Position numbers and translations under genes: made by a program. Shown piece by piece: positions 24,636-32,774 of a stretch of 64,000 bases of DNA. The DNA lies in assembly GCF_020687045.1 (NCBI RefSeq), contig NZ_JAJEPW010000003.1, forward strand, positions 48,501 through 112,500. The letters run 5' to 3'. Source of the stretch: Vescimonas cirricatena (GTDB taxonomy: Bacteria; Bacillota; Clostridia; Oscillospirales; Oscillospiraceae). Numbering within the stretch: the stretch's first letter is position 1; every line of letters begins with the position of its first letter. The notes below the pieces were generated by a model that saw only the letters and a list, made by a program, of their open reading frames with translations, made no database searches and was not told where the DNA came from.

Positions 24636-26459
24636 ATGAAACACAGAGAAAAACCGAAGTACAGCGTCCGGCAAAATGTCTGCTTTATGGTGCGGACCGC
24701 TTGGGAGAAGCGCAGGAGAGTGCTGCTCCTTTGCGTTGTGGTCGCGGCCATCAAAGTGGCGTTGGATTTGGCGCAGCTCTACGTCACACCGGAAATTCTT
24801 ACGAGGGTGGAGCAGGGCGTTCCCGTGGGGGAGTTGCTGACAACTATCGGATTTTTCACAGCGGCACTTCTTCTCTTACAGGGGGCTGCGGCGTATTGCG
24901 ATGCCATCCGGATGCCCGGTGAGGTCGATGTTCGCTGTGCCATCATCCGCATGATCTCCCGGAAAAGCGGCGAGACCTCCTACCCAAATGTCCACGACTC
25001 CAAAATTCTGAAGCTGGAGGAGCAGGCGCAGCGGGCCACCAGCGGCAACGACGATGCGGCGGAGCATATTTGGCGAACGCTGACGGAGCTGCTGGCAAAT
25101 CTCGGCGGCTTTGCCGTATATCTGCTGCTGTTCTCCCGCTTGAGCCGCTTTTTGATCCTGCTGGTGGTGCTGACCGCCGCAGCAGACTTCTTCGTTTCCC
25201 ACTACATCAGTGAGTGGGAGTACCGCCACCGGGATGAACGGGAACAGTATGACAAGGAACTGCACTATTTTCTGACGCAGCCTCGGCAGATACAGCTTGC
25301 CAAGGACATCCGCGTCTTTGGTTTAGTCCCTTGGCTGCGGGAATTGCGGGAAAAATCCATGAAGGCACTCTCCGCCTTCATCGCCCGCCGGGAAAGGACT
25401 TATCTCTGGGCTAATGTGGCTGACGTGGCGCTGACGCTTCTTCGCAACGGCATCGCGTATGCGTATCTGATTCGGCAAACTCTGGTACATGGCTGGCCTG
25501 CATCGACATTTTTGCTCTACTTTACCGCCGTCAGCGGCGCTGCATCGTGGGTGACCGGCATCCTGACCCAGTGCAGCCAACTGCATAAGGAGAGCATCGA
25601 CCTGTCCAAAATACAGGAATATTTGAACATTCCGGAGCCGTTTCGGTTTGAGGGCGGAGCGCAGCCGCCCGCAGCCGACGGATATGAACTGCGGCTGGAG
25701 AACGTGTCCTTCCGCTATCCGGGCACGGAGAGGGATATTCTCAGTCACATAGACCTGACCATCCATCCCGGCGAAAAGCTGGCGGTGGTGGGCTTGAACG
25801 GTGCGGGCAAGACCACCATGGTGATGCTGCTTTGCGGCTTCTACGACCCCACCGAGGGGCGCGTGCTGCTAAACGGGCAGGATATTCGTGAATTTGACCG
25901 CAGCGCGTATTACCGCCTGTTTTCCGCCGTGTTTCAGGGGTTTTCCATTTTGGATACCACCATTGCGGAATGTGTTGCCCAGACCACCGAGCATATCGAC
26001 AGAGTAAAAGTCGATCACTGCCTTGCACAGGCCGGCTTGACAGAGGCTATTGCCAAATTCCCCCAAGGGGTGGATACCCACTTTGGCCGGGAGGTGTATC
26101 TGGACGGCGTACAGCTCTCCGGCGGCCAGACCCAGCGGCTGATGCTGGCGAGAGCGCTTTATAAGGACGGGCCCATCCTCGTTCTGGACGAGCCTACGGC
26201 GGCGCTGGATCCCATTGCGGAAAACGATATTTACCAAAAGTACAGCGATATGACGGCGGGTAAGACCTCCGTGTTCATCTCCCACCGACTGGCGTCCACC
26301 CGCTTCTGTGACCGCATCCTCTTTATAGCAGACGGCGGCATCGCCGAGGAGGGTACCCACAAGGAGTTACTGGCAAAGGGCGGTGCTTATGCGGAGCTAT
26401 TTGCCGTGCAGAGCCGCTATTATCAGGAAGGAGGTGTGCAGGATGAAGAAGAAAGCTGA
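24636..26459 (+). CDS. ABC exporter half-transporter 1 (permease-ATPase fusion)
   Basis: 607 residues. The N-terminal transmembrane domain (about 1-330) has roughly six helices. The ATPase has Walker A GLNGAGKTTMV (about residue 390), signature QLSGGQTQRLMLAR, Walker B ILVLDEPTAALDP and H-loop FISHRLAST. It is probably one half of a heterodimer with the next gene, which overlaps by 17 bases. Such pairs export peptides, lipids or drugs. No peptide precursor, maturation enzyme or C39 peptidase domain is visible nearby, so the cargo is unknown. The ribosome site is GTGAGGTGAAACGAC. Confidence 0.9.
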   Translation: MKHREKPKYSVRQNVCFMVRTAWEKRRRVLLLCVVVAAIKVALDLAQLYVTPEILTRVEQGVPVGELLTTIGFFTAALLLLQGAAAYCDAIRMPGEVDVRCAIIRMISRKSGETSYPNVHDSKILKLEEQAQRATSGNDDAAEHIWRTLTELLANLGGFAVYLLLFSRLSRFLILLVVLTAAADFFVSHYISEWEYRHRDEREQYDKELHYFLTQPRQIQLAKDIRVFGLVPWLRELREKSMKALSAFIARRERTYLWANVADVALTLLRNGIAYAYLIRQTLVHGWPASTFLLYFTAVSGAASWVTGILTQCSQLHKESIDLSKIQEYLNIPEPFRFEGGAQPPAADGYELRLENVSFRYPGTERDILSHIDLTIHPGEKLAVVGLNGAGKTTMVMLLCGFYDPTEGRVLLNGQDIREFDRSAYYRLFSAVFQGFSILDTTIAECVAQTTEHIDRVKVDHCLAQAGLTEAIAKFPQGVDTHFGREVYLDGVQLSGGQTQRLMLARALYKDGPILVLDEPTAALDPIAENDIYQKYSDMTAGKTSVFISHRLASTRFCDRILFIADGGIAEEGTHKELLAKGGAYAELFAVQSRYYQEGGVQDEEES

Positions 26460-28317
26460 GGGCATGAGCCTGCGGGAGACCTTTGCCATCCACCGCCGGG
26501 CGGCACGAGATATGCGCCGGATCGCACCGGGCTGCTTTATGCCGTTTATCCTCTGTGCTGTTGTGGAGGCAGCATCGCCCTATGCGGTCATCTGGCTCTC
26601 CGCCCGACTTGTCGATGAACTATCCACCCTTCGCAGACCGGAGATTCTGGCCAAATGGGTCCTTTGGATCGTAGCGGTCAGTGCTGCGGCAGAGCTGCTC
26701 AAGGCCGTGCTGGAGAGGTGGAAAAATGTCCGGGGCGAACTGCTTGACAGACAGAAAGAAGTTTTGTATACCGAGAAATTTCTGCGGATGGATTATGCCG
26801 ACTGTGACAGGCAGGAAACACGTGATCTGTTCTCTCAGATCCGGCAGAATGCCGCCTGGTCCGGTTGGGGCTTTGCCCATCTCAAGCTGTACTATACGCA
26901 GGCAGTCCAAGGCATCACCGGCATTTTAGGGGCTGCCGCCTTGACGGTGAGCCTGTTCACCCGGCAAGTCCCGACCTCGGCGGGAAAATTGACCGCTCTC
27001 AATCACCCGCTTTTCCTTGTGGGCATCCTTCTGCTGATTGCCGCCGTTACCTGCCTTGGTCCGGCGCTGGTCGGCAGAGCCTATTCTGCCTGGAACACGC
27101 TGGCAGAGCAGGTATGCTTCGGCAATCGCGTGTTCAGCCACTTCGTTTTCATGCAGCTGGGGGACAAGGAAAAAGACATGGATCGCAGAATGTACCGCCA
27201 GAGCGAACTGGCGGAGCATTATGTCCGCACAGTGAATATCTTCGGCGTCGGCTCTCCCGTGGCAAAGGCGTCCCAAACCACTGTGGGACTGAGCAAGGCG
27301 CTGGCCGCCTCTCTATCCGCTGTTCTCTCCGGCGTTGTGTATGTGTTCGTATGCTTGAAGGCGCTGGGCGGTGCCTTCGGCATCGGCAGCGTGACCCAGT
27401 ATGTCAGCGCCGTGACCACATTTTCCGGCAACGCCGCCCTGCTACTGAGCACCGTCAGTCATATGCGGGCCAATGCTGAGTTCCTCAAGGCCATCTATAC
27501 GTTTCTCGACATTCCCAATTCCATGTATCAGGGGAGTCTCACCACCGAAAAGCGGTCGGATCGTCAGTATGACGTGGAGTTTCGGGATGTGTCCTTCCGT
27601 TATCCCGGCTCGGACATCTGGGCGCTGCGCCATGTGAATATGAGGTTCAAGGTTGGAAAAAGGCTTGCCATCGTGGGCGAAAACGGCAGCGGCAAGACCA
27701 CCTTCATCAAGCTCCTGTGCCGCCTGTACGACCCGCAGGAGGGGCAGATTTTGCTCAACGGCATCGACATCCGCAAGTACCGCTATGACGATTACATGGG
27801 AATATTTTCCGTGGTATTTCAGGATTTCCAGCTCATCTGCCAGCCCTTGGGCAACAATGTGGCGGGCAGCATGGAATATGACCGTGACCGGGCAAAGAAG
27901 GCTCTGATCGATGCAGGCTTCGCAGACCGTCTTGCAGCGATGAAAAAGGGTCTGGACACCATGCTTTACAAAAATCTCTCCGAGGACGGTGTCGAGGTTT
28001 CCGGCGGCGAGGCGCAGAAGATCGCCATTGCCCGCGCGCTCTATAAGGACGCGCCCTTTATCATCCTCGACGAGCCGACGGCGGCGCTGGACCCCATCGC
28101 CGAGGCGGAGATCTACAGTAAGTTCGATGAGATCGCAGGTGATAAGACCGCCATCTATATCTCCCATCGCCTGTCCTCCTGCAAATTCTGCGACGAGATC
28201 GCCGTGTTCCACGAGGGCGCGGTCATTCAGCAGGGCAGTCACGCCGAATTGCTCGCCGATCGGGGCGGCAAATACTACGCGCTCTGGAACGCCCAGGCGC
28301 AGTATTATACGGAGTGA
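26443..28317 (+). CDS. ABC exporter half-transporter 2 (permease-ATPase fusion)
   Basis: 624 residues. The membrane domain is at about 1-340. The ATPase has Walker A GENGSGKTTFIKLL, signature EVSGGEAQKIAIARALY, Walker B FIILDEPTAALDP and H-loop YISHRLSSCKFCDE. The same-strand overlap with the first half and their similar architecture indicate a heterodimeric exporter. ATG 26443 has an AAGGAGGTGTGC site. A terminator follows 22 bases after the stop. The LytTR/GHKL pair immediately upstream is the obvious regulator candidate. Confidence 0.9.
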   Translation: MKKKAEGMSLRETFAIHRRAARDMRRIAPGCFMPFILCAVVEAASPYAVIWLSARLVDELSTLRRPEILAKWVLWIVAVSAAAELLKAVLERWKNVRGELLDRQKEVLYTEKFLRMDYADCDRQETRDLFSQIRQNAAWSGWGFAHLKLYYTQAVQGITGILGAAALTVSLFTRQVPTSAGKLTALNHPLFLVGILLLIAAVTCLGPALVGRAYSAWNTLAEQVCFGNRVFSHFVFMQLGDKEKDMDRRMYRQSELAEHYVRTVNIFGVGSPVAKASQTTVGLSKALAASLSAVLSGVVYVFVCLKALGGAFGIGSVTQYVSAVTTFSGNAALLLSTVSHMRANAEFLKAIYTFLDIPNSMYQGSLTTEKRSDRQYDVEFRDVSFRYPGSDIWALRHVNMRFKVGKRLAIVGENGSGKTTFIKLLCRLYDPQEGQILLNGIDIRKYRYDDYMGIFSVVFQDFQLICQPLGNNVAGSMEYDRDRAKKALIDAGFADRLAAMKKGLDTMLYKNLSEDGVEVSGGEAQKIAIARALYKDAPFIILDEPTAALDPIAEAEIYSKFDEIAGDKTAIYISHRLSSCKFCDEIAVFHEGAVIQQGSHAELLADRGGKYYALWNAQAQYYTE

Positions 28318-28339
28318 AGCCGCTCTGCGCGTCAGAAAG

Positions 28340-28388
28340 AAACCGCTGTAATCCCCATCCCGCGCAAGATGGAGATTACAGCGGTTTT
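28340..28388 (+). terminator. terminator after the ABC exporter pair
   Basis: Long stem AAACCGCTGTAATC with its complement, extended through one mismatch, then TTTTGTGTTTTC. Confidence 0.85.
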
Positions 28389-28498
28389 GTGTTTTCAGAA
28401 CAGACATTGCAAGCTGCATTTTGGCAGTTTGTATATGCACCCGCGAGGAAAATGAGGGATTGTAAAGGGAGGTCTCGCCTGTCGGCTCGGTCAGCGCT

Positions 28499-28621
28499 TC
28501 AAAGCGTTTCACGCTTTGAGGTCTCCACCGGAGACCCGCGCCCCTTTGCCGCTGGGTTTCCAATAGGGGCGCGCAGCATCCCTGTTGGCACACGATTTTC
28601 CACAGGAAAGTCTAGTGTGTT
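28499..28621. repeat. array of four tandem hairpins
   Basis: Adjacent stem-loops at 28499-28519 (TCAAAGCGT/ACGCTTTGA), 28520-28536 (GGTCTCC/GGAGACC), 28538-28572 (GCGCCCCT/AGGGGCGC) and about 28590-28620 (TTTCC/GGAAA inside CACAC/GTGTG), with almost no spacing. It lies between the exporter genes and the end of the XRE regulator. The stretch 28389-28498 before it shows nothing recognisable. Confidence 0.78.
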
Positions 28622-29132
28622 ATACCTTTGCTTCTATCTGGCGCGGAAAAGGGGTTGGCTTCGCCATCTGCTGTACGGGCAGATAGCGGTTGACAGACAC
28701 TTTTCGGCGGCAGTATAAGTGACGCTCGAAATCTTTGATTTCGCCAGCGGAACTTATGCAGAGCTGGACAGGCGGATTTTGTGACACCAAGGTGACACAA
28801 TCGCAGGATTTTTGAGCAGCAAAATCCGACTGGCCGGAAAAGGAAGTGAAGGTATATACATCAATCGAAGCATCACTCAAATGCAGCTCATGCAGAGCTG
28901 TGTTTGGGTGATTTTTTGTTTCCGTCCGCCCCATCAGATAATCGCAGGAAACACCGTAATAGTCAGCCAGCAACAGAATGCTGTACGGGCTGATATCCTT
29001 GCCATTATCCGATTCATATTTGCCAAGTGCGGATTTCGAGATGCCCACCTCAACAGCAAGCTGCTCCAAGGTCAGTTTTTTCACCACTCGTAAATCCTTC
29101 AAACGCTCTCCGATTGTCAGCTTAACCTGCAT
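28620..29132 (-). CDS. XRE family transcriptional regulator with replaced C-terminus
   Basis: 170 residues. The N-terminal helix-turn-helix is clear (IGERLKDLRVVKKLTLEQLAVEVGISKSALGKYESDNGKDISPYSILLLADYYGVSCDYLMGRTE). The typical element-borne sequence continues to about residue 90 (TALHELHLSDASIDV). From there the sequence (YTFTSFSGQSDFAAQKSCDC onward) has no family character and is encoded by hairpin-rich DNA, including CGAAATC..GATTTCG. The normal C-terminus appears to have been replaced. DNA binding may persist; dimerisation or sensing may not. ATG 29132 has a GAGGTGGATGT site. Confidence 0.75.
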   Translation of the reverse strand: MQVKLTIGERLKDLRVVKKLTLEQLAVEVGISKSALGKYESDNGKDISPYSILLLADYYGVSCDYLMGRTETKNHPNTALHELHLSDASIDVYTFTSFSGQSDFAAQKSCDCVTLVSQNPPVQLCISSAGEIKDFERHLYCRRKVSVNRYLPVQQMAKPTPFPRQIEAKV

Positions 29133-29682
29133 ACATCCACCTCTATTTCAGCTTTTTTGTATGATATCACACTTTTTCACTTTTGTCTAAAAGCGTGGAA
29201 TTGCCGTCTTTCATGCAACTTTTCCCACCTTTCGGATATACAGGGGAGGGCGCGTTTTCTTACTAAAATTTAGATGGTAACCGCGCAGCACATTGAAAAC
29301 TTCATGACCGTCCGATGGGATATGTTTTCCGGCGAAGTACCGCATTCCGCGTATCAAGGAGAACGAAACGCCGGGGTGAGATTCTCGGGCAGGAACGGCA
29401 CCGGGCAGAACGGCAGCACTCAAAAAATTTGGTAGATGAATGGAGCGGCTTCGCCGCTTTGCTGGCAAATTTGATTGAAAAGTATGCCGTGGTTCTGAAT
29501 CTTGATGCGCTGCCCGATCTCGTCATAGAGGAAGCCGTGCCTGAAAAAGACGGGGCAGATGAGATGATTCACGAAAACGATATTGAGCCCGCGAAAGCGG
29601 CATGATATAATTATCATGAAATAAGCGTCCAAACCGCCATTGCAGGAGCAAAAGCTTCTGCAATGGCAGAAAACGAGGTGAA
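29133..29682. other. degenerate accessory DNA without a clear gene
   Basis: A plus-strand open frame at 29315-29605 ends KNLVDEWSGFAALLANLIEK, then LNLDALPD and DEMIHENDIEPAKAA. It reads like the tail of a mobile-element protein, but the upstream part is not protein-like and has no ribosome site. The remainder is AT-richer than the flanks and includes a short inverted repeat around 29602-29620 (CATGATATAATTATCATG). I assign no function. Confidence 0.5.
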
Positions 29683-30513
29683 GTGACCAAGGAACGCTGG
29701 GAGAATGAGCAGAACGATTCTGAAATGATGATTTTTACCACAGAGGACGGTTTGACAAAGATCGAAACGACCTTCGATGGCGATACGGTTTGGCTGTCCA
29801 TTGACCAGATGGCGGAGCTGTTTCAGCGTGACAAATCTACCATTTCCAGACATATCAAGAACATTTTCACTGAGGGCGAATTGAAGCGGGAAGCAGTTGT
29901 TGCAAATTTTACAACAACTGCCGCTGACGGCAAAACCTATCAGGTGGATTACTATAATCTCGATGTCATCATTTCCGTCGGCTACCGTGTGAAATCCCAG
30001 CGCGGCGTGCAGTTTCGTATTTGGGCAACGGGGATTCTGAAAGAGTATATGCGAAAAGGCTTTGCGCTGGACGATGAGCGTCTGAAAAATCTGGGCGGCG
30101 GTGGCTATTTCAAGGAGCTGCTGGAGCGTATCCGCGACATCCGCGCTTCCGAAAAGGTGTTTTACCGTCAGGTACTTGAAATCTAAGCCACCAGCATTGA
30201 CTATGACCCAAGAGCGGAAATCTCCATTCAGTTTTTCAAAAAAGTCCAGAACAAAATCCACTATGCCATTCATGGGCAGACGGCGGCGGAGGTGATTTAC
30301 ACACGCGCCGACGCAGAGAAGGAATTCATGGGTCTGACTACTTTTTCGGGCAGCCAACCCACGCTGAAAGAGGCGGTAATTGCCAAGAACTATCTGAACG
30401 AGAAAGAGCTTCGTGCTATGGGGCAGCTTGTGTCCGGCTATCTGGATTTTGCGGAACGTCAGGCGGAACGGGAACAGGCTATGACCATGCAGAACGCCGC
30501 CGCGCGGATATGA
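29683..30513 (+). pseudogene. RhuM family virulence-type protein, broken by a nonsense codon and a fusion
   Basis: The frame from GTG 29683 encodes RhuM motifs (IETTFDGDTVWLSIDQMAELFQRDKSTISRHIKNIF, VDYYNLDVIISVGYRVKS). It meets TAA at 30184 where the family has a Tyr codon (VLEI-stop-ATSIDYDPRAE). The same frame then continues with RhuM sequence (FFKKVQNKIHYAIHGQTAAEVI, AIVAKNYLNEKEL-like) to 30513. The expected C-terminus is missing, and the sequence switches into a recombinase fragment. RhuM proteins occur on pathogenicity islands and have no firmly known activity. The nonsense codon and the truncation make this a pseudogene. Confidence 0.85.
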
Positions 30514-30869
30514 CGCGCCGCCTGAATGACCTCTATGACCAGATTTATAAGGCGGAGGATCTGCTGCAAGAGAGTATGATGAAAAAGGCAACTCTGGAAA
30601 GCGAGCAGATGTCTGTGCAATCTATGATCGGAATCCTCTCGTCTTTTGACGCAATCTATGATAGAATGAATGCGGCAGAGCGGCGCGACCTTGTGAAATA
30701 CCTGATTTCCGAGGTTGAGTTGTTCCCGCGTGAGGAGCAAAAGACGCAGAAACGCTTTGTAAGGGCGATTGCGTATAAGTTTCCCATTGAGCAAAAGGTG
30801 CTCACGCAATTTGACGAATGCGGGGCATCTATCGAGACGGTGGTTCTGCTTTCCAAGGACATGCTCTGA
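30498..30869 (+). pseudogene. C-terminal fragment of a large serine recombinase
   Basis: About 120 residues beginning RRADMTRRLNDLYDQIYKAE, then ESMMKKATLESEQM, DRMNAAERRDLVKYLISEVEL and ending ETVVLLSKDML. This is the coiled-coil C-terminus of TnpX/Tn4451-like serine recombinases. The catalytic and zinc-ribbon parts are gone. It begins in a different frame at the rhuM break, so one deletion probably joined the two genes. It indicates that a serine-recombinase element once occupied this region. Confidence 0.82.
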
Positions 30870-30911
30870 ATAAACAAGCCGAGGCTTCTTCGGAAGTCTC
30901 GGCTTGTTTAT
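30870..30911. terminator. bidirectional terminator between the recombinase fragment and merR
   Basis: Stem AAACAAGCCGAG with its complement, inner GCTTC/GAAG hairpin with loop TTCG; T-rich on the plus exit and moderately so on the minus exit. Confidence 0.8.
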
Positions 30912-30938
30912 GGTATGGGCAGCTGCCGGGAGGGGCGC

Positions 30939-31340
30939 TTACTCCTTCTCGCAGATCACGTTGCTCTCATAGGGGCGCTGGCCGGAGAGAATTTCGTCAT
31001 AGAAATTCTGCTTCCAGTCGATATAGGCCACGCCGTCCTCCAGCTCCCGGATAGAGCGGCGCAGCTCCTCCTGCTTCCGGGCCAGCATCTCCTTGCGCTG
31101 GGGGATCGTTGACTCTCCCATCAGGCACAGGGACAGATATTCCTTCATCTCCTGAATGCTCATGCCGCACTTTTTCAGGCAGATCAGGCTGCTGATCCAG
31201 GCGATGTCCCGGTCATCAAACACCCGGCGGTTGTTTTTGTCCCGCTTGACGTTGGGGACAAGCCCCTGGTTGCAGTAAAATTTCAGGGCCTGGTAGGTCA
31301 TGTTGGTCTCCTTGCAGGCCTGCATCATGGTGTGCAGCAT
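30939..31340 (-). CDS. MerR family transcriptional regulator
   Basis: 133 residues. The N-terminal winged helix-turn-helix (MMQACKETNMTYQALKFYCNQGLVPNVKRDKNNRRVFDDRDI) is followed by a MerR dimerisation helix (GMSIQEMKEYLSLCLMGES, RKEMLARKQEELRRSIREL). There are no clustered C-terminal Cys residues for metal sensing, although an ICEKE tail contains one. It is divergent from a flavodoxin-like gene whose promoter has a 19-bp spacer filled by a perfect palindrome, the classic MerR arrangement. ATG 31340 has a GAGGGAG site. Confidence 0.92.
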   Translation of the reverse strand: MLHTMMQACKETNMTYQALKFYCNQGLVPNVKRDKNNRRVFDDRDIAWISSLICLKKCGMSIQEMKEYLSLCLMGESTIPQRKEMLARKQEELRRSIRELEDGVAYIDWKQNFYDEILSGQRPYESNVICEKE

Positions 31341-31393
31341 AACAGACTCCCTCGCAATTTACAGAATGTTCAAATTTTTTCACATGAAAGTTC

Positions 31394-31424
31394 TTGACCG
31401 GTTGCAGCAACCGGTTATTATAAT
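31394..31424 (+). promoter_or_regulatory. MerR-type promoter with palindromic operator
   Basis: TTGACC (31394-31399), a 19-bp spacer and TATAAT (31419-31424). The perfect 19-bp palindrome ACCGGTTGCAGCAACCGGT (31397-31415) overlaps the -35 and fills most of the spacer. Over-long spacers of 19-20 bp are the signature of promoters that MerR proteins activate by untwisting DNA. Further CAACCGG half-sites lie at 31434-31440 and 31446-31452. Confidence 0.9.
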
Positions 31425-31512
31425 CGACGGTATCAACCGGAAGGAACAACCGGATCATAGCACAGGACTCCCTCCTGCGCAACCGGAAAAACACAGAAAG
31501 GATGATACCACC

Positions 31513-31761
31513 ATGAAAAAACTGACCGCTTTACTTCTGAGCCTGGCGCTGGTGCTGGGCCTTGCCGCCTGCGGCAGCACCACCCCGGAGGTCCCCAAGG
31601 ACGATCCCCAGACCCCGGCCGAAACTCCCGTCCAGGACCCCGCCGCGCCGGAGGAGCCCCAGACCGGCAAAACCCTGGTGGTTTACTATTCCGCCAGCGG
31701 CCACACCCGGCAGGTGGCCCAGGCCATCGCCCAGGCCGCAGAGCTGAACAAGGGAGTCTAA
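31513..31761 (+). pseudogene. truncated flavodoxin-like lipoprotein
   Basis: 82 residues. The lipoprotein signal peptide is MKKLTALLLSLALVLGLAAC (lipobox LAAC, Cys20), followed by a Pro/Glu-rich linker (about 25-52). The first strand and FMN phosphate loop of a flavodoxin follow: TLVVYYSASGHTRQVAQAIAQAA. The frame then stops at 31759, where roughly 120 more residues would be expected. The ribosome site is AGAAAGGATGATACC. It could still make a small lipoprotein but not a flavodoxin. It is probably the target of the MerR-type promoter upstream. Confidence 0.85.
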
Positions 31762-31910
31762 AGATCCGGGCAAAAAAATTTATCGCCGAAACCCCAGTAA
31801 AATGGGCAATGGTTACCTCCGGGTACCCTTGGTTACCGAAAAGTCACTGCTACAATTGGATCATCAAGAGGAAACACCCCTTCGAAAAGATCACCCTGGA
31901 GGTAAATATC

Positions 31911-32306
31911 ATGAACAAAGTCGTTGCATTTCTGAATGCCAATCCCGTGCAGTATCTGGCCACTGTGGGCCGGGACGGCAAGGCCAAGTGCCGCCCCTTT
32001 ATGTTCGCCGGCGAGCTGGAGGGCAAGCTCTGGTTCTGCACCAACAACCAGAAGGACGTGTACAAGGACATGCAGGCCAATCCCGAGATCGAGATCTCCG
32101 TCTCCAGCCCGGAGTACGCCTGGATCCGGCTCCACGGCAAGGCTGTCTTTGAGAACAACATGGCCGCCAAGGAGATGTGCATCCGGAACCCCATCGTGAA
32201 GGGTCAGTACCAGACCGCCGCCAACCCCATCTTTGAGGTGTTCTATCTGGACGCCCCCCACGGCGTCATTGCCGACTTCTCCGGCAATCCCCCCTATCAG
32301 TTCTGA
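31911..32306 (+). CDS. pyridoxamine 5'-phosphate oxidase-like FMN-binding protein
   Basis: 131 residues in one split beta-barrel: VVAFLNANPVQYLATVGRDGKAKCRPFMFAGELEGKLWFCTNN, then EISVSSPEYAWIRLHGKAVF and FYLDAPHGVIADFSG. This small PNPOx-like family binds FMN or F420-type flavins; the substrate is unknown. The open frame begins earlier, but ATG 31911 has a CTGGAGGTAAATATC site. Upstream, GGTTACC occurs twice around GGGTACCC (31810-31839), just before a TACAAT element at 31851, a possible operator-promoter. It lies between the broken flavodoxin and the macrodomain gene. Confidence 0.88.
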   Translation: MNKVVAFLNANPVQYLATVGRDGKAKCRPFMFAGELEGKLWFCTNNQKDVYKDMQANPEIEISVSSPEYAWIRLHGKAVFENNMAAKEMCIRNPIVKGQYQTAANPIFEVFYLDAPHGVIADFSGNPPYQF

Positions 32307-32345
32307 AATCTGCCCCCGGCAGGTGATCGAAAGGAGAGGCTGACC

Positions 32346-32774
32346 ATGACCCAAAGCGAAAAGCGGCTGTTTCTCATCCAATCGCTGCTGAAGGGGCGGC
32401 CGGAGTACCGGCAGGTGGAGACGCCCCGGGACTCGGAGGGCCAGCGGCAGCTTCTGCGGGGCCTGATGAACGTCCGGCCGCCTCAGGCGGCGGACCCGGA
32501 CTTCCTGCGGGTGCAGGACGCGTATCTGCAGGCGGAGACCGCCGCCCGGGGCATCACCGACCTGGCGGACCTGACCCCGGTGCAGCCGGGGCTGTATGTG
32601 TGGCAGGGGAACATCTCCACGGGGATCTTCCGCTTCCCCAACCAACCGGCGGCCCAGATCGCCGTGAAAACCGTCCGGGACTTCCTGGCCGGAAACACCA
32701 GCGTAAAGAAGGTGATCTTCAATGTTTTCAAAGACCGGGACAACGAAATCTACCACCGGCTCCTGTCCCGCTGA
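32346..32774 (+). pseudogene. macrodomain protein-ADP-ribose hydrolase with catalytic core deleted
   Basis: 142 residues, reading frame intact. Residues 1-90 match the N-terminal region of the SirTM-linked zinc macrodomain family (LLRGLMNVRPP, FLRVQDAYLQAE, GLYVWQGNIS). The sequence then jumps from QGNIS to STGIFRFPNQPAAQIAVKTV, the family's C-terminal segment, which ends in IFNVFKDRDNEIYHRLL. The intervening roughly 110 residues, holding the NAAN ADP-ribose motif and zinc ligands, are gone. ATCTCCAC occurs at the junction and is expected at both deletion ends. The protein cannot be an active hydrolase. The next gene, a class-M sirtuin, overlaps its 3' end. Confidence 0.85.

Noticed and set aside
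28499..28621. Possible CRISPR array because of repeated short palindromes
   Set aside because: The hairpins differ from each other in sequence and length and there are no unique spacers between identical repeats; no cas genes are nearby.
29315..29605. A 96-residue accessory protein
   Set aside because: The C-terminal part is protein-like but the N-terminal part is not, and there is no ribosome site; kept only as part of a degenerate region.
32346..32774. A novel 142-residue protein family
   Set aside because: Both halves match a known macrodomain family and the junction lacks its catalytic middle, so a deletion derivative is the simpler reading.
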